Notes: generated from the sequence alone by a model not told the origin. Positions 43,382 to 52,365 are shown, counted from the first letter of the stretch. The stretch is 64,000 bases of DNA from Alistipes senegalensis JC50 (GCF_025145645.1 NZ_CP102252.1:3224001-3288000); one strand, 5' to 3'. Made by a program: numbers and translations.

Positions 43382-46300
43382 ATGAATCAACAAGAATTTA
43401 ACTTGGATTTCGATGCGTTTGTTCGTTCGTTTGTTCAGAATCGAGATACTTCTTTTGCATTCTTATTAGGAGCCGGAGCGTCTATTACCTCGGGAATACC
43501 ATCTGCCGATGATTGTATTTGGGATTGGAAGAGAATGATTTATTGTTCTTCCCAGTCTTCCATTCCTCCATTTATCGACCCCAAATCCGATACTTGCAAA
43601 GATATCATCCAAAAATGGCTTGACAGTCAAGGAAAATTCCTTCCTGCTGGAGATCTAAAAGAATATTCTTTCTATGCGGAAGAAGCATTGCCTATTGAAG
43701 GTGATAGAGTGAAATATTTTGAGCATTTAGCTTAAGGGAAACAACCATACATTGGATATAAGCTTTTATGTCTTCTGAACAAATACGGCATTGTCAGATC
43801 TGTATGGTCAACCAACTTCGATGGCTTGGTCGAACGTGCTGCTCAACAAGCCAATATTACGCCTATTTGCATAAATCTGGATTGTACCGATCGAATATAT
43901 CGGACGGAAAGTACCAGTGAATTATTATATATTGCCTTACATGGAGATTATAAATATACATCATTAAAAAATACTTCTAAAGAGTTGGATAATCAACATC
44001 CGACTTTTGTAACAGCATTAAAACGATACTTCAATGATAAAAATCTCATAGTAATCGGCTATAGTGGTCGTGATCAATCCCTAATGTCGGCATTGACTGA
44101 AGCATTCTCTGAAAGAGGCTCTGGACGGATATATTGGTGTGGCTATGGTTCCCATATTTCACCCGAAGTGGAATCTCTTTTGAGGACGGCAAGAGAAGCG
44201 AGTCGGGATGCATATTATATTGATACCGACGGATTTGACAAGACGATGTTTTCGCTTGTTATAAATTGTTTTCAAGCTGATATCGAGAAGAAAAAAGAGA
44301 TCATGTCTATATTGGAAAGTGTTCCCGAAGACAATGATACATCTTCATTTTCAATTCATATAACGCGAACGGACAAATACTTGAAAAGTAATTTGTATCC
44401 CATAATTTTCCCAAAAGAATTGTTTCAATTCGAGATAGAATATCATGAAGGTGAAAGACCTTGGACTCTTTTAAGAGAGATTACTAAAGACCAAAATATT
44501 ATAGCTGTTCCATACAAGCAAAAAGTATATGCTTTATCCACAAGTTCAGCTATCAACAATGTATTTGGTTCCCGACTAAAAAGCGATATCGAACGGATTC
44601 CCGTTTCAATGGACGATATAGAGCGAAAAAGCAGTTATAGAGAACTGTTTTTAAGCGCCACGCTTCAAAGTATTGCGATAATTCGAGGACTCAATGTCGA
44701 TATTAGGCATAATACACTTTGGCGCTCCGATATTTTTAGAAATGACAATGGCACTTTGATACATGAAGCTATAGAATGTTCGCTCGTTTTTGTGCCACAG
44801 CAAAAATATGCTCTGCTTTCTTTGCGACCTACAATATACATAGAAAATTCTCACATGGTATCGAAAGAGAAAAAGCAAGAATATGCGCGAATCTATTTGG
44901 ATAAAATGTGGAATCAAGCATATAGTAAAAAACTCGCCCAATGGGAAAATATTATATTCGGTGGTGCTCGTCTTTCTTTTGAAGTTCCCCAGAATTCCGG
45001 GAGCGGATTCAAATTTCAGATAAGCCATAATTGCGGATTCTCCGAAATACAATATCAGGACAATACCGAACGCGGATATTCATCCAAATCGTATGATAAC
45101 AAAAGAACCATCTATCGAGGACTTCAGCTCAAAGAACCTGAATTGGAATTTGTAAATACATTTGCAGACAGACCTTTTTTAGATTCAAACCCCATGAGAG
45201 GACTGTCAAATCACAGACCTTATGACTCTTGGCAGAAAGATGTATTGCTGCAAAATGTAAGATTGGGCGTAATATGTCCTAATGTACATACGGATATATT
45301 CAAATCTTTCTTGCAACGATTAAACACAACCATTCAAGCGAACGATAATTCGGATTATATTCAGCCATATACGGGATTCCATAGTATATACAAAACATTG
45401 TTGGAAATTCCCGACAACGGTACTGATAAATGGATAAATATAGAAGCTACTCCAAAAGATACGCTATCTCTTGCACGATCAATATGCTTTCAAGCCAATA
45501 GCTTGGCAGATAAATATCCGGGAATTGTGATTGTAATTTTCATTCCCGCATCTTGGAGTATTCACAGACAATTCAAACATAACGGGGAATCATTTGATTT
45601 GCATAATTATATAAAAGCGTATGCTGCCCAACATCGTTTCACAACGCAAATCATAGAAGAAAAGACTTTGAGAGACCCTATGGTGTGTGAAATTTGTTGG
45701 TGGCTGTCATTAGCTTTATTTGTTAAGGCAATGCGTATTCCTTGGGCATTAGCTAATCTTGATTCAGATACAGCGTATGCAGGCATAGGTTATAGCGTCA
45801 AAACGAATAGCAAAGGCAAAGTGGATATTGTCTTGGGTAATGCTAAAGGGCAGGGTTTAAGATATAAATTATCAAAAGTAGAACAACCTCGATTCGACAG
45901 AAAAAAGAATCCATATTTAACCTATGAAGAAGCTTTTAAGTTTGGAATAACCATACGCGAATTGTTTGTCAAATCTATGGATAGATTACCCCGTCGAGTC
46001 GTTATTCACAAACGAACTCCATTCAAAAAGGAGGAGATCGAAGGCATTACTCACGCATTAATGCAAGCTGGTATTAAGGATATTGATTTAATAACTATCA
46101 ATTATGAATACGATGCCAAATTTATTGCTCAAAAGGTCTATTATGATAATATTTCCGACGATTCATATCCTGTTTCGCGGGGAACCTGCATAAAGTTGTC
46201 GTCAAGGAATGCTTTACTATGGACACATGGCGTTGTTCCGTCAATTAGGGAGCGACGACGTTACTATCCCGGTGGTAGATGTATTCCGTCGCCTCTTAAA

Positions 46301-46498
46301 ATTACCAAATATTACGGCAAAGGGGAAATTTCAACTATTGCTTCTGAAATCATAGGATTTACAAAGATGAATTGGAATTCATTCAATCTTTATACCAAAT
46401 TACCGGCGACGATTGATACGTCAAATACATTAGCACAAGTGGGAAATTTGCTACATCAGTATAATGGAGCGACTTATGATTATCGGTATTTTATTTAA
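43382..46498 (+). pseudogene. Single-chain SIR2-APAZ-short pAgo (SPARSA-type) defence protein with in-frame stop
   Basis: One frame of 1,038 codons is interrupted only by TAA at 43733-43735 (codon 118). Domains: SIR2 NADase (about 1-290) with FLLGAGAS (30-34), STNFDGL (N145), LHGDY (H187) and VIGYSGRDQS; APAZ-like region (about 300-620); MID/PIWI (about 640-1038) with IPWAL near 786 and TKMNWNS near 994-1000. Known SIR2-APAZ/short-pAgo systems sense invader nucleic acid through guide binding and kill the cell by NAD+ depletion. This matches the subgroup in which all parts are fused in one chain. The protein reads sensibly across the stop (EHLA-stop-GKQPYIGYKLL). Base composition is much more AT-rich than neighbouring genes. 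Either a recent nonsense mutation or a sequence error. Confidence 0.85.
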
Positions 46499-46590
46499 TG
46501 ACCATTTATATCTGTAATCTTAAAGTCGTGTTATTCATTTATTACAGAGTTATAAGTTTCATGTAACTACGAGAAAAGATGACGAGGTTG

Positions 46591-46700
46591 TGAATTGAAC
46601 CGGACAAGCAAGGAAACGGGCAGGTGTTGAAGCCTGCCCGTTTTCATTTTCAGAGAATTGCCTTGCGGTAGTTTTCCGCGAGCATCTTTTCGATGTCGGA
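46591..46700. repeat. Direct repeat R1, right copy
   Basis: Counterpart of 43181-43290. It contains the same terminator hairpin (46614-46643) and the 3' end of the intact HTH gene that follows on the minus strand. The 92 bases between the pAgo stop and this repeat hold no recognisable feature. Confidence 0.85.
46614..46645. terminator. Hairpin terminator in repeat R1, right copy
   Basis: An 11-bp stem (46614-46624 with 46633-46643) identical in its arms to the left copy and differing only in the loop. It ends transcription from pAgo (plus) and from the HTH pair (minus). Confidence 0.85.
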
Positions 46701-46982
46701 TTCCCGATAGAGGACTTTGCCGCCGAACACGATATAGGGTATCTTGCGCATGGTACGATACTCCTGCAAGGTACGTCGGCTGACTTTCAGCCGGGCGATC
46801 ACCTCCTTGTCGGTCATGTATCGTTCTCCTCCGAGCGGCGGATGAAAATCGTCCATGAGCTTATCTACCTCCTTTGCGCATTTCTTCAAAGCGTGCAATG
46901 CCGACGCGATGCGTCCGTCCTCCGACGTGATTACGTTACTGTCATTCATCTTTTCTGTGGATTTAGTGGTTGGTATTTTCAT
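46650..46982 (-). CDS. Excisionase-type helix-turn-helix protein (second of pair)
   Basis: A 110-residue protein with a MerR/excisionase-like HTH in its C-terminal half (YMTDKEVIARLKVSRRTLQEYRTMRKIPYIVFGGKVLYRESDIE, shown as motif positions 55-98). It starts right at the stop of the upstream HTH gene. An internal Met at residue 12 is an alternative start. Paired small HTH proteins of this type act as recombination directionality factors or regulators in Bacteroidota elements such as CTnDOT (Xis2c/Xis2d). That role here is inferred from type and context. Confidence 0.75.
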   Translation of the reverse strand: MKIPTTKSTEKMNDSNVITSEDGRIASALHALKKCAKEVDKLMDDFHPPLGGERYMTDKEVIARLKVSRRTLQEYRTMRKIPYIVFGGKVLYRESDIEKMLAENYRKAIL

Positions 46983-47282
46983 TCAGGTATCCTCTCGCCC
47001 GGATTGCAATAAGGCGGCTTCTTTCAACAGCCGCACAACTTCCTCCGGCCTGAAATAAAACTTGCGGTTCACCCGCGTGAAGGCGATCATCCGGTTGTCG
47101 CGCAAGGTCTGCAAGGTTCGCGGGTTTATACGCAACAGGCGACATACCTCCTGCCCGTCGAGCCACTTCTGCATCTGCTTGTCATTGCAACGGCAACATA
47201 ACACGCCGACCTTTCCCACGAGCGTCTCCGTAGCGGCGAGCAACGCCTCGAATGTTTTCTCTTCTACGATAACTATTTCCAT
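46983..47282 (-). CDS. Excisionase-type helix-turn-helix protein (first of pair)
   Basis: A 99-residue protein with a C-terminal HTH (WLDGQEVCRLLRINPRTLQ, then a wing FTRVNRKFYFRPEEVVRLL). The N-terminal segment contains a coiled region and two Cys (VLCCRC). The start codon opens a two-gene unit whose upstream region includes the hairpin-rich segment at 47838-47918. Together with the next gene it is a likely partner of the integrase and a likely target of the RteC-type regulator. Direct evidence for this is lacking. Confidence 0.75.
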   Translation of the reverse strand: MEIVIVEEKTFEALLAATETLVGKVGVLCCRCNDKQMQKWLDGQEVCRLLRINPRTLQTLRDNRMIAFTRVNRKFYFRPEEVVRLLKEAALLQSGREDT

Positions 47283-48102
47283 GTCCTACGATTTTTAAGA
47301 TTTGCGGCAAATCTACTCAATCTCTCCGTACCTGCTTGCTGTCCGATGTTTCGTGGCAGCTTGTGGCGTCCGTTTGGCACAGTTTGGCGTTGTACCGGTC
47401 GCATACTGAAACTGCTCTTGCCGACAATAGCAGGTATGTTGCCCGTGTAGAGCCATAGATTTCGCCCAATAGCCCAACGTCGCAACCAAACCAATGTCGG
47501 ACGGTCTTTCGCAACCGAACGACGTGCGTATGCCGTTCAGATTGTTCGGCTGTTTGTCGGTCTGTTCCTGCCGACCTTCGGCTGTCCAGCCCGATGGCCG
47601 CACATTGGTTTCTACGGTAAGAAAATATCGGTTGTATAGCTTTTGCCTGAAATGACAGTGGTGTTGTCGGAATGGCGACGTTTTGTACTTTTGCTTCTTG
47701 AATAGTCGTCTCGGAAACCTTTGTTTTGCATCCAAATGACAGGACGCATCGCTCGGCTTTATGCTGCGGTTGAAATCGGTTCTCCCGCAGTCTGCTCGAA
47801 GGCGAATTTTTATGTTCGTCGGAACATGGCAAGGTGTGTATCGAGTTACTCGATACCTTTCGGGTTACTCCCGAAAGCCTTGCCCTGACGGGGAGCAATC
47901 GCCCCTCCGAAGTCGGGCGATTAGAAGAATGATTGGTAAACAGAATATTCTAACAACAGCGTATTGCTGGTTTAATTGTAACCAACGAACTCATGATTTA
48001 ATGTATAGAATTAACCATAGTCCGTAAAAGATTCCAGCAAAACCATGAAAAATCACAAAAGATTCTTGAAAAAACTTTGATTGAATTTGATTATGCAAAA
48101 CG
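47283..48102. other. Non-coding stretch upstream of the HTH pair
   Basis: About 820 bases without a convincing gene. Open frames on the minus strand between 47313 and 47898 have no protein-like composition and no domain that can be recognised. The notable content is the stem-loop cluster at 47838-47918. Confidence 0.55.
47838..47918. other. Stem-loop cluster, candidate oriT
   Basis: Three adjacent hairpins: GTATCGAG-TTA-CTCGATAC (47838-47856, 8-bp perfect stem), CTTTCGGG-TTACT-CCCGAAAG (47857-47877, 8-bp perfect stem), and a larger one with arms around GCCCTGAC (47882-47889) and GTCGGGC (47912-47918) enclosing GGGG/CCCC. Such clusters occur at transfer origins of mobilisable Bacteroides elements. 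No relaxase gene is next to it, so the assignment is only a suggestion. Confidence 0.35.
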
Positions 48103-48146
48103 GCAATTTTCGGGTCGTTAATGAAAAAAGGTTGCTGGAACTTTGC
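48103..48146 (+). repeat. Direct repeat R2, left copy (flanks the MocR/PPOX/NAT module)
   Basis: A 44-nt unit matching 52271-52314 at 36 of 44 positions. It begins with the identical 19-mer GCAATTTTCGGGTCGTTAA and ends with AACTTTGC. The cargo genes 48247-52198 lie between the two copies. Confidence 0.75.
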
Positions 48147-48246
48147 GGTATTAGAATAAAAATAGGAGAACCGAAAAGTACCATCTTCGGTTATATTTTC
48201 TCGATTATATCATAGTGGAGAAAAAACAATCAATTCTATAATGCAG

Positions 48247-49671
48247 TTAAAGGTATTTCCCCAATATCGAAAGTCCTTTCTCCAAATCTTCATCCGACAG
48301 CGACGCATACCCCAGTCTTATTCCGCATACAGGCTCTGAAAAGCTGAAACGATCCGGCGTATAGAAATGTACAAAGGATTTATTTGCTTGTTCTCTGACC
48401 TTATACAAGTCTATTTTATCGTTAGTGGGAACCAGCCAGAAAGCCAGACCACCCGTCGGGATATTGTACTTCACCTTTTCGTGCAGATGCTTCTCCAGCA
48501 TGGAAGCGAAAAAGTCTCTTTTTTTCCGATAGACTTCGGCCATCCTTTTCTGATGCCTGCGAAGTTCGCCGGAATCGATCAGGTCGAGCAAAGCCTGCTC
48601 CATGAAATTGTCACCCTGCATATCCATGATTCTGCGGAGTTCTCCCACTCTTTCAATGAAATCGATGGAGCTATAAATATAACCGATTCGTATGGCCGGA
48701 GCAATCAGTTTGCTGAATGTGCCTATGTACACGTAATTCTGCACCTCGTCATAAGCGGCTATCGGCATTACGGGTCGGAGACCGAAATGAAACTCGTTAT
48801 CGTAGTCGTCCTCTATGATTGTAAATCCGTAATGGTTTGACAGCTCGATAAGCCTCAAGCGTTTGCTCAGGCTCAATGTCACGGTGGTAGGATACTGGTG
48901 GTGAGGTGTCAGATATACGGCTTTGACGGAATCCCGTCCGGCGAATCGTTCTATATCCTCCACGCAGATGCCGTCCGGTTCCACCTTGACAGGAATGATT
49001 CTGGCTCCCGCATGTCTGAATGCCTCCCACGCAGGTTTGAATCCGGGATTCTCCACCAAGATCACATCGTCCTTTTTCAGCAGACAATGGGCAGTCAGGA
49101 ACAGCGCCATCTGGCTCCCGCGCGTTATACATAATTGTCCGGCGGAGGTTCTCATCTGCCTGTTTCGATTCAGCATCCCGGAAAGGGCCTCACGGAAATG
49201 CAAATCGCCCAGTTTATTGGAGAGATTCATTATCTGCCACCTTGCTTTTTGCTTGAAAACCCGCCGATAGGCTCTTGCCAGTTCGTTTATCGGCGAACGG
49301 GTAATATCGGGAATGCCGTCGTCGATGAATATCTGTCCGCCTCGGAATATTTCTTCGCTATCCGCAATCAGCGGTCTGTTTCTCTTGGAACCCACAGCCA
49401 ACGGCAATGTTTCCGACACGACAGTCCCGTGCCGTTCTGTTGTGCTGATCCAACCTTCGGCCGAGAGGATTTCAAATGCCCGTACAACGGTATTCCGATT
49501 GACTTTTAATTCTGCACTCAACTGCCGTGTACTGGGCAGCGCCGTTCCCGGCAGGAGCGAACCGTCTTTAATGGCGGAGATAATTCTGTCCGCAATCTGT
49601 ATATAAATCGCTTCAGGCAAACTTCTGTCAATGGTCAGTTGCTTGAAGCCTTTGCTTTCTGGACTACTCAT
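48247..49671 (-). CDS. MocR/PdxR-type GntR-aminotransferase transcription regulator
   Basis: A 474-residue regulator. The start at 49671 (MSSPESKGFKQL) is preferred over an upstream Met that adds 18 residues overlapping the promoter. The N-terminal GntR winged HTH (about 10-85; LPSTRQLSAELKVNRNTVVRAFE) is linked to a type-I aminotransferase-like domain, with the PLP Lys in GTFSKLIAPAIRIGY. MocR proteins sense PLP or related compounds. It is divergent from a four-gene set that includes a PLP-binding protein and two PPOX-type flavoproteins, so it probably regulates that set. An inverted repeat over its own -7 box suggests autoregulation. Confidence 0.92.
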   Translation of the reverse strand: MSSPESKGFKQLTIDRSLPEAIYIQIADRIISAIKDGSLLPGTALPSTRQLSAELKVNRNTVVRAFEILSAEGWISTTERHGTVVSETLPLAVGSKRNRPLIADSEEIFRGGQIFIDDGIPDITRSPINELARAYRRVFKQKARWQIMNLSNKLGDLHFREALSGMLNRNRQMRTSAGQLCITRGSQMALFLTAHCLLKKDDVILVENPGFKPAWEAFRHAGARIIPVKVEPDGICVEDIERFAGRDSVKAVYLTPHHQYPTTVTLSLSKRLRLIELSNHYGFTIIEDDYDNEFHFGLRPVMPIAAYDEVQNYVYIGTFSKLIAPAIRIGYIYSSIDFIERVGELRRIMDMQGDNFMEQALLDLIDSGELRRHQKRMAEVYRKKRDFFASMLEKHLHEKVKYNIPTGGLAFWLVPTNDKIDLYKVREQANKSFVHFYTPDRFSFSEPVCGIRLGYASLSDEDLEKGLSILGKYL

Positions 49672-49684
49672 ATTTATTAAAACT

Positions 49685-49702
49685 GGACTACAAAGATAGT
49701 CC
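49685..49702. promoter_or_regulatory. Inverted repeat over the mocR -7 box, candidate operator
   Basis: GGACT and AGTCC (49685-49689 and 49698-49702) flank an 8-base centre. On the minus strand the box TATCTTTG (49691-49698) is a perfect -7 element for the mocR gene, so a protein bound here would block it. The divergent operon has a weaker box (TAACTTTA, 49713-49720) some 25 bases before its ATG. Confidence 0.5.
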
Positions 49703-49745
49703 AAACAATCCGTAACTTTACACAAAATTCAAAATAAGAAGAATC

Positions 49746-50219
49746 ATGCAGCATAGAATGAAAAGTCATCAACTGACTACGGAGCAGATTAACCGGCTTT
49801 TACAGGAATGCCGAACCGGAAGTTTGGCTACTGTCGGAAACGACAACACTCCCTACATAACGCCGATTCATTATGTATATAAAGATGGCAGCATATATTT
49901 CCACGGATTGCCCAAAGGGCAAAAGATAAGCAATATAAAGGCGAATCCGTCTGTGAGTTTCAATGTTTACAACATGGTGAGGCTGCTGCTCGATGAAAGC
50001 GGGAATCCCTGCGATACCAATACGGAATATCAAAGCGTGATAGCACAGGGACGGGCGGAAATCGTGAGTGACATAGACCGTAAAAGAACTGTTCTCGATG
50101 CGATTGTGGATAAATACACCCCTCGGTATTCGGGACAGCGACTACCCGACAACATGGTGAAAGGGACTGCCGTCGTGGCAATCAATGTAACGGAACTGAC
50201 AGGGAAATACTGGGAATAA
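49746..50219 (+). CDS. PPOX/Nim-type flavin-binding split-barrel protein (first)
   Basis: A 157-residue cytosolic protein of the pyridoxamine 5'-phosphate oxidase-like superfamily. The split-barrel signature is clear: CRTGSLATVGNDNTPYITPIHYVYKDGSIYFHG, with KGQKISNIKANPSVSFNVY following (positions 21-80). The His in YFHG lies where Nim-type proteins (5-nitroimidazole reductases) keep their conserved His. FMN or haem cofactors are possible. It is first in the cargo operon, divergent from mocR. Candidate roles are flavin-dependent reduction, including nitroimidazole detoxification, or B6 vitamer metabolism. Sequence alone does not decide between these. Confidence 0.82.
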   Translation: MQHRMKSHQLTTEQINRLLQECRTGSLATVGNDNTPYITPIHYVYKDGSIYFHGLPKGQKISNIKANPSVSFNVYNMVRLLLDESGNPCDTNTEYQSVIAQGRAEIVSDIDRKRTVLDAIVDKYTPRYSGQRLPDNMVKGTAVVAINVTELTGKYWE

Positions 50220-50223
50220 GCAT

Positions 50224-50895
50224 ATGGTCGATATAAAGGGCAACCTTGCGAAGGTCGCAGCTACTCTGCCTCGGGATGTAGAGTTGCTCGCCGTCACGAA
50301 ATTCCATCCGGTCGAGGCTTTGCGAGAAGCCTACGACTGCGGACTGCGCCGATTCGGAGAAAACCGTGTGCAGGAGTTGCTTTCCAAGCAACCTCATCTG
50401 CCCTCCGATATAAAGTGGCATTTCATCGGTCATTTGCAATCGAACAAGGTAAGACAGGTAGTCGGTCGCGTCGAGATGATAGAAAGCGTGGATACGGTGC
50501 GGCTTCTGAACATCATAGACCGTGAATCCCAACGTGCCGGGGTCGTAAGCAAAGTTTTGCTTCAGCTCCATGTCGCCCGCGAGGAAACGAAGTTCGGTTT
50601 CTCGGTGGATGAACTGATGGATTTCTTCGAGAACAGAGGTTTTGAATCCCTGTCGGCCGTACATATCTGCGGACTGATGGGCATGGCATCGAACACGGAT
50701 GATTACGAACGGGTATCCTCCGATTTTCGGGAAATAGCACGTTGCTATAACCTGATAAGAAACGATGAGCGGTTCGGATTGTGCGGCTTCGACATATTGA
50801 GCATGGGGATGACCAATGATTATGAAATCGCCATACGCGAAGGCAGCAACCATGTGAGAATCGGCACAGCCATTTTCGGTGAACGGGAATACTGA
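50224..50895 (+). CDS. YggS/PROSC-family PLP-binding protein
   Basis: A 223-residue protein of alanine-racemase-like TIM-barrel fold that carries PLP and keeps vitamin B6 and amino-acid pools balanced. It has the PLP Lys in LLAVTKFHP (about residue 26), FGENRVQE, WHFIGHLQSNK, VHICGLMGMA and the phosphate-binding LSMGMTNDYEIAI with SNHVRIGTAIFG at the end. Length is typical. The ATG is 4 bases after the previous stop. Its presence in a MocR-controlled mobile operon is unusual, since YggS is normally a chromosomal housekeeping gene; a second chromosomal copy is expected. Confidence 0.95.
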   Translation: MVDIKGNLAKVAATLPRDVELLAVTKFHPVEALREAYDCGLRRFGENRVQELLSKQPHLPSDIKWHFIGHLQSNKVRQVVGRVEMIESVDTVRLLNIIDRESQRAGVVSKVLLQLHVAREETKFGFSVDELMDFFENRGFESLSAVHICGLMGMASNTDDYERVSSDFREIARCYNLIRNDERFGLCGFDILSMGMTNDYEIAIREGSNHVRIGTAIFGEREY

Positions 50896-50923
50896 CAAAA
50901 GACAATAAAAACAAGATTGAATC

Positions 50924-51403
50924 ATGAGAAGAAAAGACAGAGAGGTCAAAGATATGGACGGTATCTTCGACATTATAGAAAGATGCGACGTCGTGCATCT
51001 GGGTATGGTGGATAACGGGAAACCGTATGTCGTCGCCCTCAATTTCGGATATGAACGCGAGGGCGATGACCTGATTCTTTATCTGCATTGCGCTATGGAA
51101 GGTAGAAAAATTGACATTTTGCGCGGCAATCCCGACGTATATTTCCAGATGGACTGCGTGAACGAGTTTATCGAGGGGACATCGGAACGGCCTTGTTCCT
51201 ATTGCTGGAGATACGACAGCGTGATGGGCAGCGGACAGGTGGAATTTGTCGAGGATGCGCAGGAGAAAATATACGCTCTTAACAAGCTGATTCAGCATGT
51301 AGGAAAAACCGATGAGATATTTTCATTTCCGCCTGCATCATTTGCCCGTACCCGTGTACTGCGCATACGCTCCAATGATATTACAGGCAAGCATCATGAA
51401 TAG
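50924..51403 (+). CDS. PPOX/Nim-type flavin-binding split-barrel protein (second)
   Basis: A 159-residue protein starting MRRKDREVKDMDGIFDII, the usual start of Nim-like proteins. The split barrel contains CDVVHLGMVDNGKPYVVALNF, LILYLHCAMEGRKIDIL and YDSVMGSGQVEFVED. The conserved His of YLHC aligns with that of the first PPOX protein. It belongs to the same broad family as the nitroimidazole-resistance (nim) reductases, but it is not clearly one of the named nim alleles. It is third in the cargo operon and its stop codon abuts the ATG of the acetyltransferase gene. Confidence 0.85.
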   Translation: MRRKDREVKDMDGIFDIIERCDVVHLGMVDNGKPYVVALNFGYEREGDDLILYLHCAMEGRKIDILRGNPDVYFQMDCVNEFIEGTSERPCSYCWRYDSVMGSGQVEFVEDAQEKIYALNKLIQHVGKTDEIFSFPPASFARTRVLRIRSNDITGKHHE

Positions 51404-52198
51404 ATGTACACCTACGAGCAGATAAAGACATATTTCGACCGCATAAATTATCATGGCGGCATGGAGCGGTCTGTGGGAAACCTTACGGCGATGCACAGAC
51501 TGCATCTGCTATATATTCCCTACGAAAATCTGGATTTGTTGAATGACGTTCCCCTTTCGCTTGCGGAAGAGGATTTATACGATAAAATCATAACGAAACG
51601 ACGCGGAGGCTATTGTTTCGAGCTGCAAGGAGTGTTTTGTCACCTGTTGAAATCGTTGGGATATTCGGTCGCTCAATATGCAGGTCGCTTTATGGATGAG
51701 CCTTGGCATATCCAGATGCGTCGCCACAGGATTCTGGTTGTCAGTCTGAACGGGAAAAGATATGTCTGCGATGTAGGTGTCAGAAGCGAATCGCCGCGTG
51801 TTCCGCTCGAACTGGTCGAAAACCGGGTGCAATCCGATTCCATAAGCGAGTATCGCTATGAGAAAGATTCCTTTTACGGATGGGTGCTGATGCAAAAGGA
51901 GCGGAACAAGGACTGGAAGCCGCTTATAGGCTTTACCGAAGAACCGCAGATCGACGATGATTTCATAATGCCGTCATTCTATTGCGAGAAGCATCCGGAT
52001 TCTACGTTCAATAAGTTCATGAAAATCTCGATTTTTACGGACGACAGCAACAAAACGATTGTAGGCGATGTTTTCGGCGTATATTCCGATGCCATAGTTA
52101 AAGAAAGGTACAAGATTAAGTCCAATGAGGAGGCAATGAATATTCTGGCAGTTGTTTTTGGTATTGAAGTACCGAAGAATTATCGAACTCGTATATGA
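51404..52198 (+). CDS. Arylamine N-acetyltransferase
   Basis: A 264-residue NAT-fold enzyme that moves acetyl from acetyl-CoA to arylamines, hydrazines or hydroxylamines. The catalytic Cys is in KRRGGYCFELQG (about residue 70), His in MRRHRILVVSL and Asp in RYVCDVGVRSESPR. The N-terminal LHLLYIPYENLDLL is typical. The ATG directly follows the preceding stop. With two nitroreductase-type PPOX neighbours, a detoxification pair (reduction of a nitro group, then acetylation of the amine) is an attractive inference. Base composition matches the rest of the cargo module. Confidence 0.93.
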   Translation: MYTYEQIKTYFDRINYHGGMERSVGNLTAMHRLHLLYIPYENLDLLNDVPLSLAEEDLYDKIITKRRGGYCFELQGVFCHLLKSLGYSVAQYAGRFMDEPWHIQMRRHRILVVSLNGKRYVCDVGVRSESPRVPLELVENRVQSDSISEYRYEKDSFYGWVLMQKERNKDWKPLIGFTEEPQIDDDFIMPSFYCEKHPDSTFNKFMKISIFTDDSNKTIVGDVFGVYSDAIVKERYKIKSNEEAMNILAVVFGIEVPKNYRTRI

Positions 52199-52270
52199 TA
52201 AAAAACCGTGTTGCTCTTGGCTTCAATTATAAAATCCATATAGGGTGATGATATACTTCGTATAAAAACA

Positions 52271-52314
52271 GCAATTTTCGGGTCGTTAAAAGGAAACGGT
52301 TGTCGCAACTTTGC
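52271..52314 (+). repeat. Direct repeat R2, right copy
   Basis: Counterpart of 48103-48146. Its final TTTG (52310-52313) could serve as the -33 element of a promoter with the imperfect -7 box TAATTGTG (52336-52343), which would read into the small TatC-like frame at 52366. Confidence 0.7.
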
Positions 52315-52365
52315 AGCATCGAAACCGAAAATAGTTAATTGTGTAATGAATAAAAACTAATTATT

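Noticed and set aside
43733..43735. TAA as programmed read-through or as a natural boundary between two proteins
   Set aside because: TAA read-through is rare, no recoding signal was seen, and splitting the SIR2 Rossmann fold after residue 117 would leave neither half functional.
47313..47898. Minus-strand open frames in the non-coding part of the element
   Set aside because: Overlapping frames with no domain, no plausible start context and basic low-complexity translations; the stem-loop cluster lies in the same region.
50924..51403. Assignment as a named nim resistance allele
   Set aside because: Split-barrel and His motif fit the family, but sequence similarity to a specific nim allele cannot be shown without a search.
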